Both the position numbers and the translations under genes were made by a program. From Saprospiraceae bacterium (GTDB taxonomy: Bacteria > Bacteroidota > Bacteroidia > Chitinophagales > Saprospiraceae): a stretch of DNA of 64,000 nucleotides. The DNA is taken from contig JALSGS010000003.1 in the NCBI GenBank assembly GCA_026982695.1, positions 1 through 64,000 on the forward strand, in the 5' to 3' direction. Position 1 is the stretch's first letter. Each line of letters opens with the position of its first letter. The notes beneath the pieces were generated by a model, which was not told where the DNA came from, did no database searches, and was given only the letters and a program-made list of their open reading frames with translations. Shown piece by piece: positions 61,148 through 64,000 of this stretch.

Positions 61148-61936
61148 ATGGGCACACAAGCACGTATTGGAGTGGCATTGTCGGGAGGGGGTACACGTGG
61201 CATTGCACATGTGGCCGTGCTCAAAGTATTAGAAGAGCACGGTATCGAGCCCGATGTGGTGGCGGGCACCAGTGCTGGTGCTATTGCAGGGGCATTGTAT
61301 GCGGCGGGTTGCTCGACCGATGAGATGTTGCGCTTTGTCAAGGAAGCAGCTTCGATTTACAAAGTGTTTCGCTTTGAATTGCCTTCTCTGGGATTGACTA
61401 GTTTGGAGAACTTGCGCGAACGGCTACAGCAATACATTCCGTATGAAACTTTTGAAGTACTGCCCAAAAAGTTCCTGTGTGCAGCGGCCAATGTGCAGAC
61501 GGGTAAGGTGAAGTATTTTCACGAAGGCCCACTACTTGATGCGGTGATAGCCTCTGCAAGTGTACCTATTGTGTTCAAGCCCGTGCATATCGATGGCCAG
61601 CTGTATGTCGATGGAGGCTTGCTCGACAATTTGCCGGCTGGCGCTTTGCGCCCTTTTTGCGATGCGGTAATCGGAGTCAATGTGACGCCATTGGCACCTG
61701 CTTCGCCCGATGAGATCAGCTCTACCATAGCCTTGGCCCAAAGAGTGTTTTACCTTACGGTTGTGGACAACACGACTAAGAGTTATAGCCTTTGCGATAC
61801 GATTATTGAAGTGAAAGAGGCTCACAAATATCATCTCTTTTCTTTTGGGAAAGACGATGAGATATACCGAATGGGGCTCAAAGCAGCCAAGAAAGAAATG
61901 GACCGCGTGCTTGAGGAGCTCAAACCTTTTCTCTAA
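61148..61936 (+). CDS. patatin-like phospholipase / lipid acyl hydrolase
   Basis: 262 residues from the ATG at 61148; the upstream frame crosses the terminator hairpin and is rejected. Patatin motifs in order: oxyanion hole SGGGTRG (12-18), nucleophile GTSAG with Ser42, and the DGG dyad in YVDGGLLDNLP near residue 156. It hydrolyses acyl ester bonds of membrane lipids; no signal peptide, so it is cytoplasmic or membrane-associated. Promoter not clear, because the preceding terminator leaves little room. Confidence 0.88.
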   Translation: MGTQARIGVALSGGGTRGIAHVAVLKVLEEHGIEPDVVAGTSAGAIAGALYAAGCSTDEMLRFVKEAASIYKVFRFELPSLGLTSLENLRERLQQYIPYETFEVLPKKFLCAAANVQTGKVKYFHEGPLLDAVIASASVPIVFKPVHIDGQLYVDGGLLDNLPAGALRPFCDAVIGVNVTPLAPASPDEISSTIALAQRVFYLTVVDNTTKSYSLCDTIIEVKEAHKYHLFSFGKDDEIYRMGLKAAKKEMDRVLEELKPFL

Positions 61937-61963
61937 GTCTCTGAGCGAGCGAAGAGCTGCTAC

Positions 61964-62004
61964 AAAAAAGGCCTCCCTGAACCTCGTTCAGAAAGGCCTT
62001 TTTA
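61964..62004. terminator. bidirectional terminator between patatin and fba
   Basis: AAAAGGCCTccCTGAAC (left arm starting near 61965) pairs with GTTCAGaaAGGCCTTTT (right arm ending near 62002). A run on the left and T run on the right make it work for both the plus-strand patatin gene and the convergent minus-strand aldolase gene. Confidence 0.8.
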
Positions 62005-62028
62005 TATGGGGCCATTTCTGCCTACACC

Positions 62029-63117
62029 TTACGCTTTATTTCGTCCTATACAGTTGAGGTCTTCAAAGGCTTGGTGCAGGCGAGCTGAAAAGCTCTTTTC
62101 ACCTTCGCGCAGCCATTTGCGCGGATCGTAGTACTTTTTGTTGGGTTTGTCTTCGCCTTCGGGGTTGCCGATTTGCGCTTGGAGATAGTCTTTGTATTGT
62201 TCGTAATAGCCTCTCACGCCTTTCCAGAAAGCCCACTGCAGATCCGTATCGATGTTCATCTTTACGGCACCATAGCTGATGGCTTCTCGAATTTCTTCTT
62301 TGGACGAGCCCGAGCCGCCGTGGAACACGAAGTTGATGGGCTTTTCGTGCTGCAGACCAAACTTTTGACGCACGTATTCTTGAGAATTTTTTAGAATAAT
62401 GGGCTGTAGCTTGACGTTGCCCGGCTTGTACACGCCATGTACATTGCCAAAGGCAGCAGCAATGGTGAAACGATGGCTTGCCTTCGATAGCTGTTCGTAG
62501 GCATAGGCCACTTCTTCAGGTTGGGTGTATAAGCGCGAACTTTCAATACCGGTGTGGTCCACACCGTCTTCCTCGCCACCCGTTACGCCCAGTTCCATTT
62601 CCAAGGTGATGCCCAGCTTGTCCATGCGCTTGAGATATTCCACACAGGTAGCGACATTTTCTTCCAGTGGCTCTTCCGATAAGTCGAGCATGTGCGAGCT
62701 GAAGAGTGGATAACCACGTTCTTTAAAAAACTGCTCATTGGCTTCGAGTAGGCCATCGATCCAGGGTAGCAGCTTGCGCGCACAGTGATCTGTGTGTAAG
62801 ATCACTGTCACGCCATAGGCCTCGGCTAGGCTGTGCACGTGCATAGCGCCAGAAATGGCTCCTAACACGGCTGCACGTTGGTTGTCGTTGGGCAGCCCTT
62901 TGCCTGCGTAAAAAGAAGCACCCCCATTTGAGAATTGGATGATTACGGGCGAGTTCACTTCGCGTGCCGTTTCCATGACGGCATTGATGGAGTTAGTACC
63001 TACGACGTTGACAGCGGGCAAAGCAAAGTTGTGCTCATTGGCATAATTGAGCAATTCGGTCACTTCATCGCCGTGTAGTACGCCTGGGCGAAATTTGGTC
63101 TTGGTGATGGTACTCAT
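62029..63117 (-). CDS. fbaA: class II fructose-bisphosphate aldolase
   Basis: 362 residues, ATG at 63117. Splits fructose 1,6-bisphosphate into glyceraldehyde 3-phosphate and dihydroxyacetone phosphate in glycolysis, and the reverse in gluconeogenesis; zinc-dependent. The metal/catalytic element LHTDHCARKLLPW has Asp110 and His111; LEMELGVTGGEEDG, FGNVHGVYKPGNVKL and FHGGSGSSKEEI supply further metal and phosphate ligands; VKMNIDTDLQWAFWKG closes the site. The length fits the E. coli type class IIA enzyme. Confidence 0.96.
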   Translation of the reverse strand: MSTITKTKFRPGVLHGDEVTELLNYANEHNFALPAVNVVGTNSINAVMETAREVNSPVIIQFSNGGASFYAGKGLPNDNQRAAVLGAISGAMHVHSLAEAYGVTVILHTDHCARKLLPWIDGLLEANEQFFKERGYPLFSSHMLDLSEEPLEENVATCVEYLKRMDKLGITLEMELGVTGGEEDGVDHTGIESSRLYTQPEEVAYAYEQLSKASHRFTIAAAFGNVHGVYKPGNVKLQPIILKNSQEYVRQKFGLQHEKPINFVFHGGSGSSKEEIREAISYGAVKMNIDTDLQWAFWKGVRGYYEQYKDYLQAQIGNPEGEDKPNKKYYDPRKWLREGEKSFSARLHQAFEDLNCIGRNKA

Positions 63118-63265
63118 GACATGGATGGTTTTGCGGTTCTATTGGTAGGACTGAAGTATTTATTGTGTCAGTTTGCCATATTGTGCACAAATATATACTA
63201 TGAAAAAAGTAGTGAGGAACACAGGGAATATTTAACGTGACTGACGCTTCGATGAGTTACTCAGC
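63118..63265. other. intergenic spacer between fba and the glycosyltransferase
   Basis: About 148 bp, AT-rich next to fba, holding the unseen fba promoter. No gene or RNA recognised. Confidence 0.3.
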
Positions 63266-64000
63266 CTATATTGTACGGGGGATGAGCTTGTGTGGTTGAG
63301 CGTACCAATTGAGCTGACTCCAGTATCGCTTGCGCAAAAGATAGTACTGCACTAGAATGTTTTTGCGAAAACGGCCGATCCAGGTGCGGTTGGGCCCTAC
63401 ACTGTTGCGCGAGACCAATTCCAGTGTCTCTTTGCGCTTTCGCAAAATATTGGGCAAGTGGTGGTAGTATGAAAAGTGGGCCCGCGCAATGGCCCATACA
63501 TGACTAGGACCGTGAGGAAACAATAGCATCAGAGCGGCAATGCCATCCAGTAGTAGGCGCAAAGGTATGAGCCACCACAATCGCCTCGAGGGCTCGTTCT
63601 TGCTCAAGGTGAAGAGGCTGTTGCGAAAGTTCAGAAATGTTTTTTGTGGATGACCGTACTGTAGCGTTTGCCCACCTAAGTGCCACACCAAACTGCTCGG
63701 CACGGCAATTACTTTGTAGCCAGCGCGTTTGAAGCGCCAGCACAAATCAATTTCTTCCAGATGGGCAAAAAAATCGGCATCAAAGCCGTCAAAGGCGTGA
63801 AATATGCCTGCACGCACGACAAAAGCAGCTCCAGAAGCCCAGAACACTTCCAGTGCATCATCGTATTGCCCCATATCTTGTTCGAGCGTCTGGAAAATAC
63901 GCCCCCGACAAAAGGGATAGCCCCAGTTGTCGATGAACCCACCTGCCGCACCAGCATATTCAAAGTACGCTTCGCGACGCAACCACCGTATCTTGGGCAT
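63266..64000 (-). CDS. glycosyltransferase family 2, C-terminal part (cut by window edge)
   Basis: 244 codons, 5' end beyond the right edge, so N-terminal GT-A nucleotide-binding motifs are not seen. The visible part contains WASGAAFVVRAGIFHAFDGFDADFFAHLEEIDLCWRFKRAGY, the typical GT2 acceptor/DxD-following region with the ED/EE-type catalytic base, and KVIAVPSSLVWHLGGQT. A C-terminal membrane-associated tail (LIPLRLLLDGIAALMLLF) follows. It probably adds sugars to envelope polysaccharide or lipopolysaccharide. The apparent start at 64000 is only the edge of the window. Confidence 0.85.
   Translation of the reverse strand: MPKIRWLRREAYFEYAGAAGGFIDNWGYPFCRGRIFQTLEQDMGQYDDALEVFWASGAAFVVRAGIFHAFDGFDADFFAHLEEIDLCWRFKRAGYKVIAVPSSLVWHLGGQTLQYGHPQKTFLNFRNSLFTLSKNEPSRRLWWLIPLRLLLDGIAALMLLFPHGPSHVWAIARAHFSYYHHLPNILRKRKETLELVSRNSVGPNRTWIGRFRKNILVQYYLLRKRYWSQLNWYAQPHKLIPRTI

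Noticed and set aside
1-64000. CRISPR array, transposase, integrase or prophage
   Set aside because: No regularly spaced direct repeats with unique spacers and no transposase-like or integrase-like frames were seen; the tandem repeats present are protein repeats.
1-64000. tRNA genes
   Set aside because: No cloverleaf with a GTTCRA-type T-loop and matching acceptor stem was recognised by eye; a tRNA-specific scan could overturn this.

Overview
The window is chromosomal DNA from a member of the Bacteroidota. Evidence: a gliding-motility ABC subunit (GldA type), large secreted proteins with SprB-like repeats ending in type IX secretion (T9SS) type A or type B sorting domains, a TamL-type outer-membrane lipoprotein, BT_3928-family and DUF1599 proteins side by side, a long Bacteroidota-type NusB, and -7 promoter boxes of the TAnnTTTG kind. 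Housekeeping genes fill most of it. I saw no rRNA, tRNA, CRISPR array, insertion sequence or prophage. The only recognised RNA gene is rnpB. The best guess is a gliding or surface-active aerobe of the Saprospiria/Chitinophagia/Flavobacteriia breadth; genus cannot be read from this window.

Layout. 0.3-6.3 kb: a secreted metzincin-like metalloprotease, a decayed small locus, a DUF547 protein, gldA and an overlapping secreted orphan. 6.4-14.9 kb: a 2111-residue T9SS protein (seven-repeat putative propeller plus 19 SprB-like repeats), followed by the ruins of a choice-of-anchor-B T9SS protein. 14.9-24.4 kb: acyltransferase-like membrane protein, archaeo-eukaryotic release-factor-like protein (Balon/baeRF-3 type), tyrS, DUF1599, DoxX-like protein, nusB, YceI protein, NDH-2. 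24.5-35.5 kb: an oxidative-stress and sulfur region. It holds a 1-Cys peroxiredoxin divergent from an OxyR-like regulator, a porin, a two-part YeeE/YedE transporter, thioredoxin, a small membrane protein, a thiol-dioxygenase/methyltransferase fusion, a disulfide-less flavoprotein and a large FAD/Fe-S dehydrogenase. 35.5-48.1 kb: rpiB, rnpB, a T9SS type B SprB-repeat protein, mutS, uvrA, and a membrane/soluble Fe-S oxidoreductase pair. 48.2-64 kb: a PyrR-like phosphoribosyltransferase, KdsC-like phosphatase, UbiA-family prenyltransferase, maf, fumC, DUF177-rpmF, ridA, trpS, YheT-like hydrolase, tamL, an RNA methyltransferase, another T9SS protein, a patatin, class II aldolase and a glycosyltransferase cut by the right edge.

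Most interesting points: (1) the 10-mer GCCGAAAGGC occurs exactly seven times, in both orientations, mostly inside genes, with about 0.1 expected by chance; (2) a fusion of a thiol dioxygenase with all key residues except the Cys-Tyr cross-link cysteine to a class I methyltransferase, next to a flavoprotein of the disulfide reductase fold that has lost both redox cysteines; (3) an OxyR-like regulator that keeps the sensing cysteine but lacks the resolving one; (4) a Balon-like ribosome hibernation candidate; (5) a higher-order alternating repeat architecture with a recent 231-bp duplication in the giant surface protein; (6) a promoter plus terminator bracketing about 75 nt, a candidate small RNA.

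Start codons were often moved downstream of the longest open frame. Upstream in-frame extensions frequently begin with TTG or GTG or overlap promoter boxes, while an ATG with a family-like N-terminus follows. Shine-Dalgarno sequences are generally weak, as is usual in this phylum, so they rarely decide a start.
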